A DNA stretch of 64,000 nt from Natronolimnobius baerhuensis (lineage in GTDB: Archaea; Halobacteriota; Halobacteria; Halobacteriales; Natrialbaceae), in assembly GCF_002177135.1 (NCBI RefSeq), contig NZ_MWPH01000001.1, forward strand, positions 744,001 through 808,000, written 5' to 3'. The translations under genes and the position numbers were made by a program. The notes beneath the pieces were generated by a model, which saw nothing but the letters and a program-made list of their open reading frames with translations, did no database searches and was not told the DNA's origin. Positions 15,929 to 27,363 of the stretch are shown here, piece by piece. Numbering within the stretch: position 1 is the stretch's first letter; every line of letters begins with the position of its first letter.

Positions 15929-18214
15929 ATGACTGGCGACGACTACGTCACCGAGGCCGACCGCGAACTCGAGGCGACCTACGAGGAGCCGATGAGCCTT
16001 GCGGCGTACGTCGACCGGCTCTTCGAGAACCCGACGATAGCCTCCCACGCCTCGAAGTACTTGCTCGAGGCAATCGAAGCCGCCGGCACGCGCACGGTGG
16101 TCGAAGAAGGCGAAGAGAACGAGCGATACCGCTTCTTCGACGACCCGCATAATGACGGCGAGCATGCGATTCTGGGCAACACTGAAGTGCTAAACGGGTT
16201 CGTCGACGACCTCCGATCAATCGCTGCGGGCCGGGCGAAAGACGAGAAAATCATCTGGTTCGAAGGGCCGACGGCGACCGGCAAATCCGAACTCAAGCGG
16301 TGTCTGGTCAACGGCCTGCGCGAGTACTCGAAAACACCCGAAGGCCGCCGGTACACGGTCGAGTGGAACATTACGAGCACCGACGCCGACGACCGCAGCC
16401 TGAGCTACGGTGGTGATCCGACTGCGGGTGACGACCGAAACTGGTACGAAAGCCCAGTCCAGGCCCATCCGCTGTCGGTGTTCCCCGAAGACGTCCGCGA
16501 ACAACTCCTCGCAGATCTCAACGAGGAACTCGAGGACCACGTTCCAGTCCAGGTCGATGCCGAACTCGATCCGTTCTCGCGGGAGGCATACGACTATCTC
16601 GAGGAACGCTACCGTCGAAATGGCGAGGAGGAACTGTTCTCGGCGATTGCCGACGAGAGCCACCTGCGCGTGAAAAATTACGTCGTCGATATCGGCCAGG
16701 GCGTCGGCGTCCTCCACAGCGAGGACGACGGCCAGCCCAAGGAGCGACTCGTGGGCTCGTGGATGCACGGCATGCTTCAGGAACTGGACTCGAGGGGGCG
16801 AAAGAACCCGCAGGCGTTCAGTTACGACGGCGTGCTCTCGCAGGGCAACGGCGTCCTCACTATCGTCGAGGACGCAGCCCAGCACGCCGACTTGCTGCAA
16901 AAGCTGCTGAACGTCCCCGACGAGCAGTCCGTCAAACTGGACAAGGGAATCGGGATGGACGTCGACTCGCAGCTGCTGATCATCTCGAATCCCGACCTCG
17001 AGGCCCAACTCAACCAGCACGCCGACCGGAACGGGATGGACCCGCTGAAGGCGCTCAAACGGCGGCTCGACAAACACCGCTTTGGCTACCTGACGAACCT
17101 CAGCCTCGAGTCCGAACTCATCCGGCGAGAACTGACGAACGAGACGGCCGTCTGGGAGGCCGATACGTACGACGAACTCGAAGAGCGCATCCGCGCGCCC
17201 GTGACGGTGACGCTCAAGGATCAGGCGGGCGAGACGCGCACGGAGGAGTTCGCACCGCACGCACTCGAGGCGGCGGCGCTGTATGCGGTCGTCACGCGAC
17301 TGGACGAGGAGCATCTGCCGAACGGACTTGACCTAGTGGATAAGGCGCTGATCTACGATCAGGGCTACCTGCAGGAAGGTGACATCCGTCGGGAGAAAGA
17401 CGAGTTCGATTTCGACGACGACAGCGCGGACGGCGACCACGGCATTCCGGTGACTTACACCCGCGATACGCTCGCGGAACTCCTCCAGACGGACCGTGAC
17501 CGCCACCACGCCGAGTTGTCCGTCGAAGACGTCGTCATGCCGCGTGACGTACTGAACGCGATGGCCGAGGGACTGGGCGAGGCACCGGTGTTCTCGACGG
17601 GCGAGCGCTCGGAGTTCGAAAACCGCGTCGTGCCGGTGAAAAACTACGTCTACGACCGCCAGGAGTCGGACGTCATCGAGGCGATCATGCACGACAAACG
17701 CGTCGACGAAGAGACCGTCGCCGAGTACGTCGAACACGTCTACGCGTGGGAGACCGACGAACCGCTCTCCAACGACCGCGGCGAGGAAGTCGAGCCCGAT
17801 CCGCTGAAGATGAAGCTGTTCGAGGTCGAACACCTCGGGCGATTCTCCGAGGAAGAGTACGAGGGGAACCTCCCCCGCGAAAGCGTCCGGAATTTCCGGC
17901 GGGAGAAGGTGATCACCTCCCTGAATCGCCACGCCTGGGAACACCGCGACGAGGACTTCGCCGTCGGCAACGTCGACCTCACGGCAATTCCGGTGATCAA
18001 GTCCGTCCTCGAGAGCCACGACTGGGACGACGTTCGGCGGACCTTCGAGGACTTCGACCCGCGCCAGTGGGATGACCCACCGAGCGGGACGGAGACGGAG
18101 ACGGTCAAGGAGAACACGATCCAGAACATGGTCGCGGAGTTCGACTACTCGCCGGCCTCGGCCGAACTGACCAGCCGACACGTTATGGGACAGGTGAGCT
18201 ACAGATGGGACTGA
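15929..18214 (+). CDS. PrkA-type serine protein kinase, second divergent copy
   Basis: The 761-residue protein is a distant paralogue of the preceding PrkA. Residues 30-60 have [21 protein letters not shown] in place of the ARNAHQRV block. Walker A is [12 protein letters not shown] (about residues 112-123). The central [23 protein letters not shown] and [12 protein letters not shown] correspond to Walker B and sensor parts. It is longer than bacterial YeaG (about 640). The gene begins 17 bases after the first copy and ends 19 bases before the DUF444 gene. Two kinases side by side suggest a hetero-complex or kinase cascade; this is inference. Confidence 0.92.
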   Translation: MTGDDYVTEADRELEATYEEPMSLAAYVDRLFENPTIASHASKYLLEAIEAAGTRTVVEEGEENERYRFFDDPHNDGEHAILGNTEVLNGFVDDLRSIAAGRAKDEKIIWFEGPTATGKSELKRCLVNGLREYSKTPEGRRYTVEWNITSTDADDRSLSYGGDPTAGDDRNWYESPVQAHPLSVFPEDVREQLLADLNEELEDHVPVQVDAELDPFSREAYDYLEERYRRNGEEELFSAIADESHLRVKNYVVDIGQGVGVLHSEDDGQPKERLVGSWMHGMLQELDSRGRKNPQAFSYDGVLSQGNGVLTIVEDAAQHADLLQKLLNVPDEQSVKLDKGIGMDVDSQLLIISNPDLEAQLNQHADRNGMDPLKALKRRLDKHRFGYLTNLSLESELIRRELTNETAVWEADTYDELEERIRAPVTVTLKDQAGETRTEEFAPHALEAAALYAVVTRLDEEHLPNGLDLVDKALIYDQGYLQEGDIRREKDEFDFDDDSADGDHGIPVTYTRDTLAELLQTDRDRHHAELSVEDVVMPRDVLNAMAEGLGEAPVFSTGERSEFENRVVPVKNYVYDRQESDVIEAIMHDKRVDEETVAEYVEHVYAWETDEPLSNDRGEEVEPDPLKMKLFEVEHLGRFSEEEYEGNLPRESVRNFRREKVITSLNRHAWEHRDEDFAVGNVDLTAIPVIKSVLESHDWDDVRRTFEDFDPRQWDDPPSGTETETVKENTIQNMVAEFDYSPASAELTSRHVMGQVSYRWD

Positions 18215-18233
18215 TAACTCGAGAGGTGCACGT

Positions 18234-19556
18234 ATGGGACTGAGAGACGACCTCGACCGATTCCGTGAAGTGGGTGAACAGCGCCGCGAGGACTTAGCCG
18301 AGTTCATCCAGTACGGTGATCTCGGCGGGAGTGGCCCCGGCCAGATCAACGTGCCGGTAAAGATCGTCTCGCTGCCCGAATTCGCCTACGATCAGCGCGA
18401 TCAGGGTGGCGTCGGCCAGGGTGAGGACGGCACGCCCCAGCCCGGCCAGCCGGTCGGCCAACCCCAGCCACAGCCGGGCGACGGCGACGAAGACGGCGAA
18501 CCCGGCGAGGAGGGGGGCGACCACGAGTACTACGAGATGGACCCCGAGGAGTTCGCCGCGGAACTCGACGAAGAGTTGGGTCTCGACCTCGAGCCGAAGG
18601 GCAAGACGGTCGTCGAGGAGAAGGAAGGCCCCTTCACCGACATGACTCGCACCGGCCCCGACAGCACGCTCGACTTCGAGCGGATGTTCAAGGAGGGACT
18701 CAAGCGAAAGCTCGCGATGGATTTCGACGAGGAGTTCCTGCGCGAACTCTGTAAGGTCGAGGGCATCTCCCCGCGCGAGGTGTTCGAGTGGGCCCGCGGC
18801 GAGAATCTGCCGGTGTCGATGGCCTGGGTCGAAGAAGCCTACGACGAGGTTGCGGACGAGCGCGGAACCTGGGAGTCCATCGAGGAGGTCGAGGGAAACG
18901 TCGAACGCGAGTCCGTTCAAGAACAGATCCGCCGCGAAGGGATCAAACAGATCCCGTTCCGGCGCGAGGACGAACGCTACCGCCACCCCGAGATCATCGA
19001 GGAAAAAGAGAAGAACGTCGTCGTCGTCAACATCCGCGACGTGTCGGGGTCGATGCGCGAGAAGAAACGCGAACTCGTCGAGCGCACGTTCACCCCGCTC
19101 GACTGGTATCTCCAGGGCAAGTACGACAACGCCGAGTTCGTCTACATCGCCCACGACGCAGACGCCTGGGAGGTCGAACGCGACGACTTCTTCGGCATCC
19201 GCTCCGGTGGCGGGACGAAGATCTCGAGCGCGTACGAACTCGCGGCCGAGCTGTTAGAGGAGTACCCCTGGAGCGACTGGAACCGCTACGTCTTCGCGGC
19301 GGGCGACTCCGAGAACTCGAGCAACGACACCGGACAGCGGGTGATCCCGATGATGGAGGAGATTCCGGCGAATCTGCACGCCTACGTGGAGACCCAGCCG
19401 AGCGGGAACGCGATCAACGCGACCCACGCCGAGGAACTCGAGCGCCACTTCGGCATCGACGACGACGATGTCGCGGTGGCGTACGTCAACAACGAGTCGG
19501 ACGTGACGGACGCGATCTACCGGATTCTCTCGACGGAGAGTGATGACAATGAGTAA
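18234..19556 (+). CDS. UPF0229 / DUF444 family protein (YeaH/YhbH)
   Basis: The 440-residue protein has the usual family length (E. coli YeaH about 427). It opens with [23 protein letters not shown] and has a Gly/Pro/Gln-rich acidic linker near residues 60-95. A von Willebrand-A-like domain starts with [13 protein letters not shown] (MIDAS motif D-x-S-x-S near residue 268) and includes [17 protein letters not shown], which resembles the third MIDAS loop. In bacteria this protein works with the PrkA kinase and SpoVR in stress survival. It overlaps the spoVR start by eight bases. Confidence 0.95.
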   Translation: MGLRDDLDRFREVGEQRREDLAEFIQYGDLGGSGPGQINVPVKIVSLPEFAYDQRDQGGVGQGEDGTPQPGQPVGQPQPQPGDGDEDGEPGEEGGDHEYYEMDPEEFAAELDEELGLDLEPKGKTVVEEKEGPFTDMTRTGPDSTLDFERMFKEGLKRKLAMDFDEEFLRELCKVEGISPREVFEWARGENLPVSMAWVEEAYDEVADERGTWESIEEVEGNVERESVQEQIRREGIKQIPFRREDERYRHPEIIEEKEKNVVVVNIRDVSGSMREKKRELVERTFTPLDWYLQGKYDNAEFVYIAHDADAWEVERDDFFGIRSGGGTKISSAYELAAELLEEYPWSDWNRYVFAAGDSENSSNDTGQRVIPMMEEIPANLHAYVETQPSGNAINATHAEELERHFGIDDDDVAVAYVNNESDVTDAIYRILSTESDDNE

Positions 19557-21576
19557 ACGAAACTCGAACGCGGACCGATTCCGCAAACAGGCAATCGCCA
19601 GCGACCTCGAGGAACCGGTGTCTGAGGCTCGCAAGCTGGCACAGAAACTCGGTCTCGATCCCTACCCGGTCAAGTACTGGATCATCGATTACGACGAGAT
19701 GAACGAACTCATCGCTTACGGCGGCTTCCAGTCGCGATACCCGCACTGGCGATGGGGAATGCAGTACGACAAGCAGCGCAAGCAGGGCCAGTACGGCGGC
19801 GGGAAGGCGTTCGAAATCGTCAACAACGACAACCCGGCCCACGCGTTCTTGCAGGAGTCGAACACCCTGGCCGACCAGAAGGCCGTCATCACCCACGTCG
19901 AGGCCCACTCCGATTTCTTCGCGAACAACGAGTGGTTCGGCCTCTTTACCGGCGGGCAATTAGACGAAGCGCAGGTCAACGCCGCCGCCATGCTCGAGCG
20001 CCACGCCCGCGCCATCGACGGCTACATGTCCGATCCCGACATCGACCGCGCCGAGGTCGAAAAGTGGATCGACCACTGCCTGAGTCTCGAGGACAACATC
20101 GACCAGCATCGGGTTTTCCAGCGCCGGCTGGCCGTCGACGGGACGGCCGAGGAACTCGACGACGACCTCGCGGCCAAACTGGACGAACTCGATCTCTCCG
20201 ACGAGATCAAAGGCGAGGTGTTCGACGACGAGTGGCTCGAGCAACTCGAGGGCGACGAGGAGGGCGTTACGTTCCCCGACGTTCCAGAGAAGGACCTGCT
20301 GGCGTTCGTTCGCGAGCACGGCAAGCAGTACGACGGCGAGCGCGAACGCGCCGTCGAGATGACGGAGTGGCAACGCGATGTCCTCGATATGATGCGCGCG
20401 GAGGCGTACTACTTCGCCGCTCAGAAGATGACGAAGGTGATGAACGAGGGCTGGGCGGCCTACTGGGAGTCGACGATGATGACCGACGAGGGCTTCGCCG
20501 GCGACGACGAGTTCATGAACTACGCCGATCACATGGCGAAAGTCCTCGCCTCGGGCGGCCTCAACCCCTACAGCCTCGGCATGGAACTCTGGGAGTACGT
20601 CGAAAACACGACGAACCGCCGTGAGGTCTTAGAGCGCTTGCTGCGCGTCGAGGGCATCTCCTGGCGCAACCTCAGCGATGTCGTCGACTTCGATGATGTC
20701 CTTGCCGAACTCGAGCCACCCGACGCACTCGAGTCGATTTCCGCCGACGCGCTCGATGACCTCACCTCGCTTCCCGACGAGTGGATCGACCACGAGGCGC
20801 TCGAGCGCGCTCGTGCGGGCGAGATCGACGTGGATCAGTATCCGTGGAAGGTGCTGACGTACGAGGGACTCGCTCGGCGACACTACTCGCTGATCAAGCG
20901 CCAGAATCGCGGCTTCCTCTCGCGAGTCAGTCAGAACGAACTCGAGCGAATCGGGCGCTATCTGTTCGACGATGCGCGCTACGGGAGCGTCGAGGAGGCT
21001 CTCGCGGACGTGGACTTCGCGGCGGGCTGGGATCGGCTGTACGACGTTCGGGAGAGCCACAACGACGTGACCTTCCTCGATGAGTTCCTGACTGAGGAGT
21101 TCATCACCGAGAACAACTACTTCACCTACGAGCACTCGCGAGCGACGGGGCAGTTCCACGTCGCAAGCGATGCCCCCGCAGACGTCAAGAAGAAACTGCT
21201 CTTGCAGTTTACCAACTTCGGGAAGCCGACGATTGCGGTCTACGACGGCAACTACAACAACGCGAACGAACTCCTGTTGGGCCACCAGTACAACGGCGTC
21301 ATGCTCGATCTCGGGCAGGCTCGAGAGACGATCAAGCGAATCTTCGAACTGTGGGGGCGGCCGGTCACTCTCCTCACGATTGTCACAGAGGTCGACGAGC
21401 ACGACATCGAGGTGGCTAAACGCCGCAATCGCGAACCCGAAGCGAGGGAGCAAGGGAAGTTGCTTCGGTACGACGGTACCGAGGTTAGAATCGAGGATGT
21501 TCCCTGGGAAGACGTCGAGCATCTCGAGGCGGACGACGTCGACTATGACACGAAACCCGAGGATTGGCTCGCCTAA
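19549..21576 (+). CDS. SpoVR family protein
   Basis: The 675-residue protein starts at the ATG at 19549 inside the end of the DUF444 gene, so the genes are translationally coupled. It is longer than E. coli YcgB (about 510). Family features include [21 protein letters not shown] and [13 protein letters not shown] near the N-terminus, and [39 protein letters not shown]-like FANNEWFG and [15 protein letters not shown] thereafter. C-terminal [30 protein letters not shown] is also characteristic. The exact biochemical role is unknown in all organisms; the operon context indicates stress physiology. Confidence 0.95.
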   Translation: MSKRNSNADRFRKQAIASDLEEPVSEARKLAQKLGLDPYPVKYWIIDYDEMNELIAYGGFQSRYPHWRWGMQYDKQRKQGQYGGGKAFEIVNNDNPAHAFLQESNTLADQKAVITHVEAHSDFFANNEWFGLFTGGQLDEAQVNAAAMLERHARAIDGYMSDPDIDRAEVEKWIDHCLSLEDNIDQHRVFQRRLAVDGTAEELDDDLAAKLDELDLSDEIKGEVFDDEWLEQLEGDEEGVTFPDVPEKDLLAFVREHGKQYDGERERAVEMTEWQRDVLDMMRAEAYYFAAQKMTKVMNEGWAAYWESTMMTDEGFAGDDEFMNYADHMAKVLASGGLNPYSLGMELWEYVENTTNRREVLERLLRVEGISWRNLSDVVDFDDVLAELEPPDALESISADALDDLTSLPDEWIDHEALERARAGEIDVDQYPWKVLTYEGLARRHYSLIKRQNRGFLSRVSQNELERIGRYLFDDARYGSVEEALADVDFAAGWDRLYDVRESHNDVTFLDEFLTEEFITENNYFTYEHSRATGQFHVASDAPADVKKKLLLQFTNFGKPTIAVYDGNYNNANELLLGHQYNGVMLDLGQARETIKRIFELWGRPVTLLTIVTEVDEHDIEVAKRRNREPEAREQGKLLRYDGTEVRIEDVPWEDVEHLEADDVDYDTKPEDWLA

Positions 21577-21652
21577 GCGGACTTTCCGTTCAGTGTTCGT
21601 GAATTAAACTGACGGAAGAGTTTTACGGTAGATCACACATGAAGCGGATAGT

Positions 21653-22735
21653 ATGGATGGGGACGGGTATGGGGACCCAGACGACGAGCGAAGACAGTGT
21701 GATTCGCCATCACTCGAGTTGCCTGCAATTCTTGCACAACTCGATGATGATGAGCCGGAAACACAGGCTGACGCTGTCAGGGTAATCCGAACACAGGTCG
21801 ATGACACTCCGGGAATCTGTATCCCGACCGTGCCGAAACTGCGGACGCTTCTTGGCCGCCCAGAAATCGACTTTCACGACGATATAGCCTACTGTCTCGC
21901 AGAACTCGCACGTGAATCACCGCCCGACGTTGCCCCCTCGAGTGAGGACATCGTCGCGTTCGTCACGAACCAGCCGTCGCACCCGGCGACGGCCGACCTC
22001 TGTCGGTGTCTCACCTCGATTGCCGAGGAACGCCCCGACGCACTCGTCGAGTATATCGAACCACTCACGGGCGCTATCGATGACCGAACAGCCACCGACG
22101 GCTGGGGTATCCAGGCGCTCAGTCGACTCTCGACGGCGTCTCCAACGGAACTCGAGCCGGCCGTGCCGGTCCTTGCCGATGCGTTGCGACCAGATCCGAC
22201 CGAACACGGTGTCGACGTCCTCGCTGCACTCGGTCGGATCGCCCGCGCCGAGACGACGTTGCTGACCGACGAGTTCGTCGATGACGCCGCTGCGCTCGTT
22301 ACCCACGAAACCGATTCGCTCCGAACGAACGCGATTGGCTGTCTCGCAGACGTGGCGCGTCATCATCCCGCCACCGTCGAAAGCGTCTGCCCAGACCTTG
22401 CACCCGCACTCGAGAGCGAGTACCCGAAGACGCGGGCCAACGCGGTGACGACGATTGCACGTGTCGCCGCGGGTGCCAACGCCGACGTCGCCGTCTCGCC
22501 CGTCCGTGACCGCCTCGTCTCGTTGCTTACTGACGATCACACGCCAGTTCGACTGAACGCCTGTCTCGCGGTTGGGTACGGACAGATTGAGACCGCCCAG
22601 GACCAACTCGAGACACTCGAGCACCGCGACCCTGATCCGGGTGTTCGAGAGCGGGCGGCTTGGGCGCGCATGCAACTCCAGGAGTCGAGCCAGGCGACCG
22701 TCGACATCGAACACTCGGAACACTCGCGACCGTAA
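21653..22735 (+). CDS. HEAT-repeat protein
   Basis: The 360-residue protein is made of at least six helical-pair repeats, such as DEPETQADAVRVIRTQV, ESEYPKTRANAVTTIARVA and DHTPVRLNACLAVGYGQ. Each repeat has the A-x3-L pattern of HEAT motifs. There is no signal peptide or enzymatic motif, so it is a cytoplasmic protein-protein interaction scaffold; partners are unknown. It lies 76 bases after the spoVR gene on the same strand and may be a fifth member of the stress operon. Confidence 0.85.
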   Translation: MDGDGYGDPDDERRQCDSPSLELPAILAQLDDDEPETQADAVRVIRTQVDDTPGICIPTVPKLRTLLGRPEIDFHDDIAYCLAELARESPPDVAPSSEDIVAFVTNQPSHPATADLCRCLTSIAEERPDALVEYIEPLTGAIDDRTATDGWGIQALSRLSTASPTELEPAVPVLADALRPDPTEHGVDVLAALGRIARAETTLLTDEFVDDAAALVTHETDSLRTNAIGCLADVARHHPATVESVCPDLAPALESEYPKTRANAVTTIARVAAGANADVAVSPVRDRLVSLLTDDHTPVRLNACLAVGYGQIETAQDQLETLEHRDPDPGVRERAAWARMQLQESSQATVDIEHSEHSRP

Positions 22736-22767
22736 CACAATCCCTGCTGGCCGCCGTTCGCTCGCGT

Positions 22768-23157
22768 ATGACGTTCACCGTCGACACCGACGCCCGGCTC
22801 ACGACCGTCGATATTACGGACCGCCTCGAGGCGGCCGTCTCGGACGATCTCACCTCGGGCACCTGTACGGCCTTTGTGAAACACACGACAGCCGGGCTCA
22901 TCGTTCAGGAGAACGAATCGCGACTTCGCGAGGATCTCGAGGGCTTTTTTGACGAACTCGTTCCGGACGAGGGCCACGCACACGACCGCCTCGACGGGAA
23001 CGCGGATTCTCACCTTCGCGCCGCGCTCGTCGGCCCGGATGCAACGATTCCCGTGCGGGACGGCGAACTCGCGCTCGGGACCTGGCAGTCCGTGTTTCTG
23101 CTCGAGTGTGATGGGCCGCGGACGCGGACGGTGTCGGTGACGACGGTCGGCGAGTAG
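22768..23157 (+). CDS. YjbQ/UPF0047 family protein
   Basis: The protein has 129 residues from the ATG at 22768. Core motifs are seen: GTCTAFVKHTTAGLIVQENE, then NADSHLRAALVGPDATIPVRDG and LGTWQSVFLLECDGPR. The His residues in these blocks form the active-site pocket of the family. Members have weak thiamine-phosphate-synthase-like activity, but the true role is uncertain. It sits 32 bases behind the HEAT gene. Confidence 0.93.
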   Translation: MTFTVDTDARLTTVDITDRLEAAVSDDLTSGTCTAFVKHTTAGLIVQENESRLREDLEGFFDELVPDEGHAHDRLDGNADSHLRAALVGPDATIPVRDGELALGTWQSVFLLECDGPRTRTVSVTTVGE

Positions 23158-23187
23158 GCCGGATCGAGGCTCAACTGCCGAGTACCC

Positions 23188-23853
23188 TCACACCCGAATC
23201 GGTCGATCCGCCGAGACACAGTCGACGCCGCGTAACTCGAGGAGTTTCGCCAGCAGCCAGCGCTCGAGTGACCACGCGTGGACCTCGAGACCGACGGCTT
23301 TCGCCCGCGGGACGAGTTGCGTGGTGAGACACCGCGCGTAGTTCGCACCAATCACGTCACAGTCGAGTTCGATAGCCGTCGTGACGGGCGTCTCGAGGCG
23401 ACGACTGACGAGAAGTCCGGACGGTTGGGACGGCTCGAGTTCACGGATCGTCCGCAGTTCCGACAGCAGAAACGAGGTCGTGACGATGCGATTCTCGAGG
23501 TCTGCCTCGGCAATGGTTTCGAGGACGTCCGCTGCGATCCCCTCGGCTTTCATCTCGAGGTTGACCTCGATATCCGGCGGAAGTGCAGCGAGCATCTCCT
23601 CCAGCGTCGGGATTTGCTCGTCCGACTCGAGGACGGCGTGGGTTTTGAGATCGGCGAGACTGAGGTCGGCGACGGTGCCGCTGGTGCCGGTGACGCGGTC
23701 GATGGTGTCGTCGTGGATGACGACGAGTTCGCCCGAGCCACAGCGTTGGACGTCGAACTCGACGGCGTCTGCGTGGTCGGCGGCCGACTGTACGGCGGCA
23801 ATCGTATTCTCCGGTGCCGTCGCAGCGAATCCACGATGGGCGATCAGTCGCAT
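23188..23853 (-). CDS. glycerophosphodiester phosphodiesterase
   Basis: The 221-residue TIM-barrel protein begins MRLIAHRGFAATAPENT with the catalytic HRG. Next come DAVEFDVQ (metal Glu and Asp) and LVVIHDDTIDRVTG (second catalytic His). NLEMKAE supplies the later metal-binding Glu and VHAWSLE the C-terminal Trp motif. It lacks a signal peptide and so acts in the cytoplasm, releasing sn-glycerol 3- or 1-phosphate from polar-lipid degradation products. It is convergent with yjbQ. Confidence 0.92.
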   Translation of the reverse strand: MRLIAHRGFAATAPENTIAAVQSAADHADAVEFDVQRCGSGELVVIHDDTIDRVTGTSGTVADLSLADLKTHAVLESDEQIPTLEEMLAALPPDIEVNLEMKAEGIAADVLETIAEADLENRIVTTSFLLSELRTIRELEPSQPSGLLVSRRLETPVTTAIELDCDVIGANYARCLTTQLVPRAKAVGLEVHAWSLERWLLAKLLELRGVDCVSADRPIRV

Positions 23854-23988
23854 TCGGCCACACTAACGGGCTGGGGGCCAATATACTCCCGGTTGCAGCG
23901 GGGTCGTGGGCACTCGAGTCTGTGTGAGTCAGCCAACACAGTTGGGTCGCCCCCGCAATTAATCTCCCTGGATGTGGCAGGAGAGTCT

Positions 23989-24711
23989 ATGTCACCACAG
24001 CGTTCGTTTTCGGTCGACTTCGAGGAGACAGTTGCCATCATCACGGGTGCGAGCGGCGCACTCGGTAGCGCCGCCGTGGATCGATTTCGCGAGGCCGGTG
24101 CGACGGTCTGTGCCGTCGACGTCGTCACTCCCGACGACGAGGACAGCCAACTCGAGCCTGACGAGGGCGTCCACTTCTACGAGGCGGATCTGACCGACGA
24201 AAGCGCAGTCGAGTCACTCATCGAGTCGGTCGTCGACGATCACGGGCGACTTGATCACCTGCTGAACATCGCCGGCACCTGGCGCGGCGGCGACCACATT
24301 GAGGAAACCGACCTCGAGTCGTTCGAGTTTCTGCTCGATATCAACCTGCAGACGGCGTTTTTGGCGTCGAAACACGCCCTGCCGGAGCTACAGGAGACAG
24401 ACGGCGCAATTGTCAGCGTCAGCGCACGCTCGTCGCTCGAGGGTGGGGAGGGCGACGGCCCGTATCGGATCACGAAAGCCGGAATACGGCTGTTGATGGA
24501 GACAGTTGCCGAGGAAAATCAGGGAACGGTTCGAGCGAACTCGGTGATGCCGAGTGTGATCGATACGCCGATGAACCGCGAGATGATGCCCGACGCAGAT
24601 CACGACTCGTGGGTCGACCCCGCCGAAATCGCGGACGTAATGGCCTTCCTCTGCAGCGACGGTGCGGCGGTCACAAGCGGGGCGGCGGTACCAGTTTACG
24701 GCGACGCCTAA
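23989..24711 (+). CDS. short-chain dehydrogenase/reductase
   Basis: The 240-residue protein has a Rossmann fold with TGASGALG (NAD(P)-binding), NIAGTWRGG (NAG motif), IVSVSARSS (catalytic Ser) and PYRITKAGIR (YxxxK pair). The segment CAVDVVTPDD after the second strand suggests NAD preference because an Asp ends it. The substrate is unknown. A start codon further left would run over the GDPD promoter. It is divergent from the GDPD gene. Confidence 0.92.
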   Translation: MSPQRSFSVDFEETVAIITGASGALGSAAVDRFREAGATVCAVDVVTPDDEDSQLEPDEGVHFYEADLTDESAVESLIESVVDDHGRLDHLLNIAGTWRGGDHIEETDLESFEFLLDINLQTAFLASKHALPELQETDGAIVSVSARSSLEGGEGDGPYRITKAGIRLLMETVAEENQGTVRANSVMPSVIDTPMNREMMPDADHDSWVDPAEIADVMAFLCSDGAAVTSGAAVPVYGDA

Positions 24712-24734
24712 GTCACAGCAAACGCACATGGGCG

Positions 24735-25067
24735 TCAGCGTTCAACCGTTTTCGACTGAATGTCGTCGCCATCGCGCCACTGATAGTACCAGTACTCCGT
24801 GCCAGCGATTTCGCTCACGCTCACGCTTGCTCGCTCGGGGACGCCCGGCGGGTACGTCTCTGGTCCGACAGCAGCCTGTTCGCTCGAGTCCGCAGTCAAC
24901 GCTCCGTTTGTGTCCCCATCGGTGCGCTCGAGCCACGTCTCGAGTGCTGACGAATACGTTGCAACCGCACGGAGTTGGTCGGGGTCGTCGGCGGCGAGGT
25001 CCGCGAGTAACTCGCAAAGTGGCTCCTCGAGCGTCGCCGGCGGTGCTGGTCGGTCGGAGTCAGTCAT
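24735..25067 (-). CDS. conserved haloarchaeal protein, function unknown
   Basis: The ATG at 25067 gives 110 residues. The first 45 are helical (EEPLCELLADLAADDPDQLRAVATYSSALETWLE), and the C-terminus ends in AGTEYWYYQWRDGDDIQSKTVER. The YYQWRDG...SKTV ending resembles small DUF6788-like proteins that contact nucleic acid, but this is only a resemblance. It is convergent with the SDR gene. Confidence 0.6.
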   Translation of the reverse strand: MTDSDRPAPPATLEEPLCELLADLAADDPDQLRAVATYSSALETWLERTDGDTNGALTADSSEQAAVGPETYPPGVPERASVSVSEIAGTEYWYYQWRDGDDIQSKTVER

Positions 25068-25224
25068 TGGAAAATGATTCGTCGCGGAGAGTAAACGTTC
25101 CACGGACGACAGCGACAGCTATCGGTGCGATGAGTCGACAAAAGTAACAGCAAAAACCGCGGGACACAGCCACGAGAGTGACAGACCGCGTGAGCCGACG
25201 GGACGTTCTGACCGCGAACGAGGG

Positions 25225-26580
25225 TTAGAACGTCTCGAGGTACCGGTCGAGTTCCCAGTCGGAGACGTCGATGAGGTACTCTTCGAACTCTTGGCTCTTG
25301 GCTTCGACGAACTTCGGTGCGACGTGCTCGCCGAGAGCGTCGTAGATGACCTCGTCGTCCTCGAGTGCGTCGACGGCTTCGCCGAGGTTCGATGGGAGCG
25401 TCGAGATGCCGTAGTCAGCTCGCTTTGCGTCGTCGAACTCGTAGATGTTCTCGCGGATCGGATCCGGACACTCGAGGCCCTGCTCGATGCCGTCGAGACC
25501 GGCTTGCAGCATGGCAGCGAACGCGAGGTATGGGTTACACGATGGGTCCGGCGAGCGCAGTTCGACACGGCTTGCAGCAGGCACGCGAGCGGCTGGTTTA
25601 CGAATCAGTGCGGAACGGTTGCGGTCGGACCAGGCGACGTAGACGGGTGCTTCGTAGCCGGGCACGAGGCGCTTGTAGCTGTTGACCGTCGGGTTCGCGA
25701 CGGCCGTGATCGCGGGGGCGTGCTCGAGGACGCCTGCGAGGTAGGAGTGAGCCGTCTCGCTCAGGTTGAACTCGTCGTCGTCGTCGTGGAACGCGTTCTC
25801 GCCGTCTTCGGTCATGAGCGACATGTGCGTGTGCATGCCCGAACCGTTGATCTTCGGGATCGGCTTTGGCATGAACGTCGCGTGCAGGTCGTGCTGAGCC
25901 GCGATTGCGCGGACGACCATCCGGAAAGTGGCGACATTGTCAGCCGTCGAGAGCGCGTCGTCGTATTCGAAGTTGATCTCGTGTTGGCCTTTGGCGACTT
26001 CGTGGTGGCTGGCTTCGATCTCGAAGCCCATGCTCTCTAAGCCGTCGATGATGTCGCGACGAACGTCGCTTGCGAGGTCTTTCGGGGCAACGTCGAAGTA
26101 GCCGCCGTGGTCTGCGGTCTCGGTTGTTGCGTTCCCGTCTTCGTCCTCCTCAAAGAGGAAGAACTCTGGTTCGGGAGCGAAGTTAACCTCATAGCCCATC
26201 TCCTCGGCACGCTCGATGGCGTTTTTGAGGACGCGACGTGGGTCGCCTTCGAACGGCTCGCCACTCGAGGTGTCGTAGACGTCACAGATCATCCGTGCAG
26301 CAGCGCTGTCTTCGTTGTTGCGCCATGGCAGGATTGCAAAGGTGTCCGGGTCAGGAACGAGACGCATGTCCGATTCCTGAATGCGGACGAATCCTTCAAT
26401 CGAGGAGCCGTCGAAGTAGATGCCCTCGGTGAACGCCTTCTCGGCCTGACGGGCCGGGACAGCGACGTTCTTGACTGTGCCTAGAATATCTGTAAACTGC
26501 AGGCGGAGGAAATCAACGCCTTCTGCCTCGATTTTGTCCAGTACGTCTTGTTCCGCAGTGGTCAGGTTGTCGCCTGTCAT
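25225..26580 (-). CDS. glnA: glutamine synthetase, type I
   Basis: The ATG at 26580 gives 451 residues, the normal length for haloarchaeal enzymes. It contains FFDGSS-type [36 protein letters not shown] (metal Glu), [19 protein letters not shown] and [20 protein letters not shown], plus the [21 protein letters not shown]-terminal block. The adenylylation-loop region reads NIYEFDD without the Tyr-Asp-Leu-Pro context of type I-beta enzymes, so it belongs to the alpha type and is not expected to be adenylylated. It makes glutamine from glutamate, ammonia and ATP. Confidence 0.96.
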   Translation of the reverse strand: MTGDNLTTAEQDVLDKIEAEGVDFLRLQFTDILGTVKNVAVPARQAEKAFTEGIYFDGSSIEGFVRIQESDMRLVPDPDTFAILPWRNNEDSAAARMICDVYDTSSGEPFEGDPRRVLKNAIERAEEMGYEVNFAPEPEFFLFEEDEDGNATTETADHGGYFDVAPKDLASDVRRDIIDGLESMGFEIEASHHEVAKGQHEINFEYDDALSTADNVATFRMVVRAIAAQHDLHATFMPKPIPKINGSGMHTHMSLMTEDGENAFHDDDDEFNLSETAHSYLAGVLEHAPAITAVANPTVNSYKRLVPGYEAPVYVAWSDRNRSALIRKPAARVPAASRVELRSPDPSCNPYLAFAAMLQAGLDGIEQGLECPDPIRENIYEFDDAKRADYGISTLPSNLGEAVDALEDDEVIYDALGEHVAPKFVEAKSQEFEEYLIDVSDWELDRYLETF

Positions 26581-26885
26581 CTTCTTCTCGACCAAGACAA
26601 TGGATTCTACTATTAAAGCTCTACTGTTGTGGGCGAATATACGCATAGTCTGCAAAAAGAGGACGAATGGTCACACAGGACGGTACTCAAATGACAGAGT
26701 GGAAACTGGCTGGCAATACCTGCGCCCCAAACTGGACAATGTCAGTAACAGCCGCCGAAACGTGGTTTACATTCACTGAAATCTGTCTCAGGACTCGAGT
26801 GGGACCTACCAAAGAGACGCGTCGCTGTGACGGTGTGAAAAATGAAAATCGTCTCAAGGACCCGGAAAATCAGCGTCTATGGGCG
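26581..26885. other. intergenic region upstream of glnA
   Basis: About 300 bases with no supported gene. It holds the glnA promoter near its left edge and the 3' end of the small zinc-ribbon gene at its right edge. The middle part is comparatively A-rich (AAAATGAAAATCG near 26835-26851) without a recognisable site. Confidence 0.4.
26605..26625 (-). promoter_or_regulatory. TATA-box promoter of glnA
   Basis: On the minus strand GCTTTAATAG (26609-26618) lies about 30-38 bases before the ATG at 26580, ideal for a leaderless haloarchaeal mRNA. No clear operator repeat is seen next to it. Confidence 0.55.
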
Positions 26886-27110
26886 TTATCCGGGTATTGA
26901 ACCGCGCCGCGCGCGACTCGCGGATGAGTGCTCGCATCGCCGTGGGCGGGTCGTAATCGTTGTCTCACACTGTGGACAGACGTATGCGACTGTGTCGTCG
27001 TGGGGGCGACGAATCCACTCCCCATCCACTGGGCTGGAATACGCACACTCCCAGCAGAACAACGTCGTTTTTCGGCGCGAGCGCGCCTCATGGGTCGTCT
27101 GTCTGGTCAT
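26886..27110 (-). CDS. small zinc-ribbon protein conserved in haloarchaea
   Basis: The 74-residue protein opens MTRQTTHEARSRRKTTLFC and has two CxxC knuckles, CWEC (residues 19-22) and CPQC (residues 45-48), with VDGEWIRRPHDDTVAYV between them. This pattern is a one-zinc ribbon shared by a family of tiny haloarchaeal proteins. Function is unknown; nucleic-acid contact is plausible because of the basic N-terminus. Confidence 0.75.
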   Translation of the reverse strand: MTRQTTHEARSRRKTTLFCWECAYSSPVDGEWIRRPHDDTVAYVCPQCETTITTRPRRCEHSSASRARRGSIPG

Positions 27111-27363
27111 TGAGAGTTGTAGTCGCTCGAGACGTATAGGTCTGCTTTGGGATGATTATCGATGGAGGTTCGACCAACGAGATGACGGTGCTGTGAGAGC
27201 GTTCCACAAACAATATGCAAACCCGTATAGAGTGGCCATATATTGGGTGTTCGGTCACTTTCTGCTGGAACGGGAGTGCGCTACGCGTTGCTTGCGGGGT
27301 ATAATCGGCTGATACTCACAACGGCAGCGACACTCGTATCTGCCCGTCTCCCATACCCTTGTT

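Noticed and set aside
17333-18349. A 338-codon reading frame opposite prkA2
   Set aside because: It is an antisense shadow of the PrkA and DUF444 genes with no recognisable domain.
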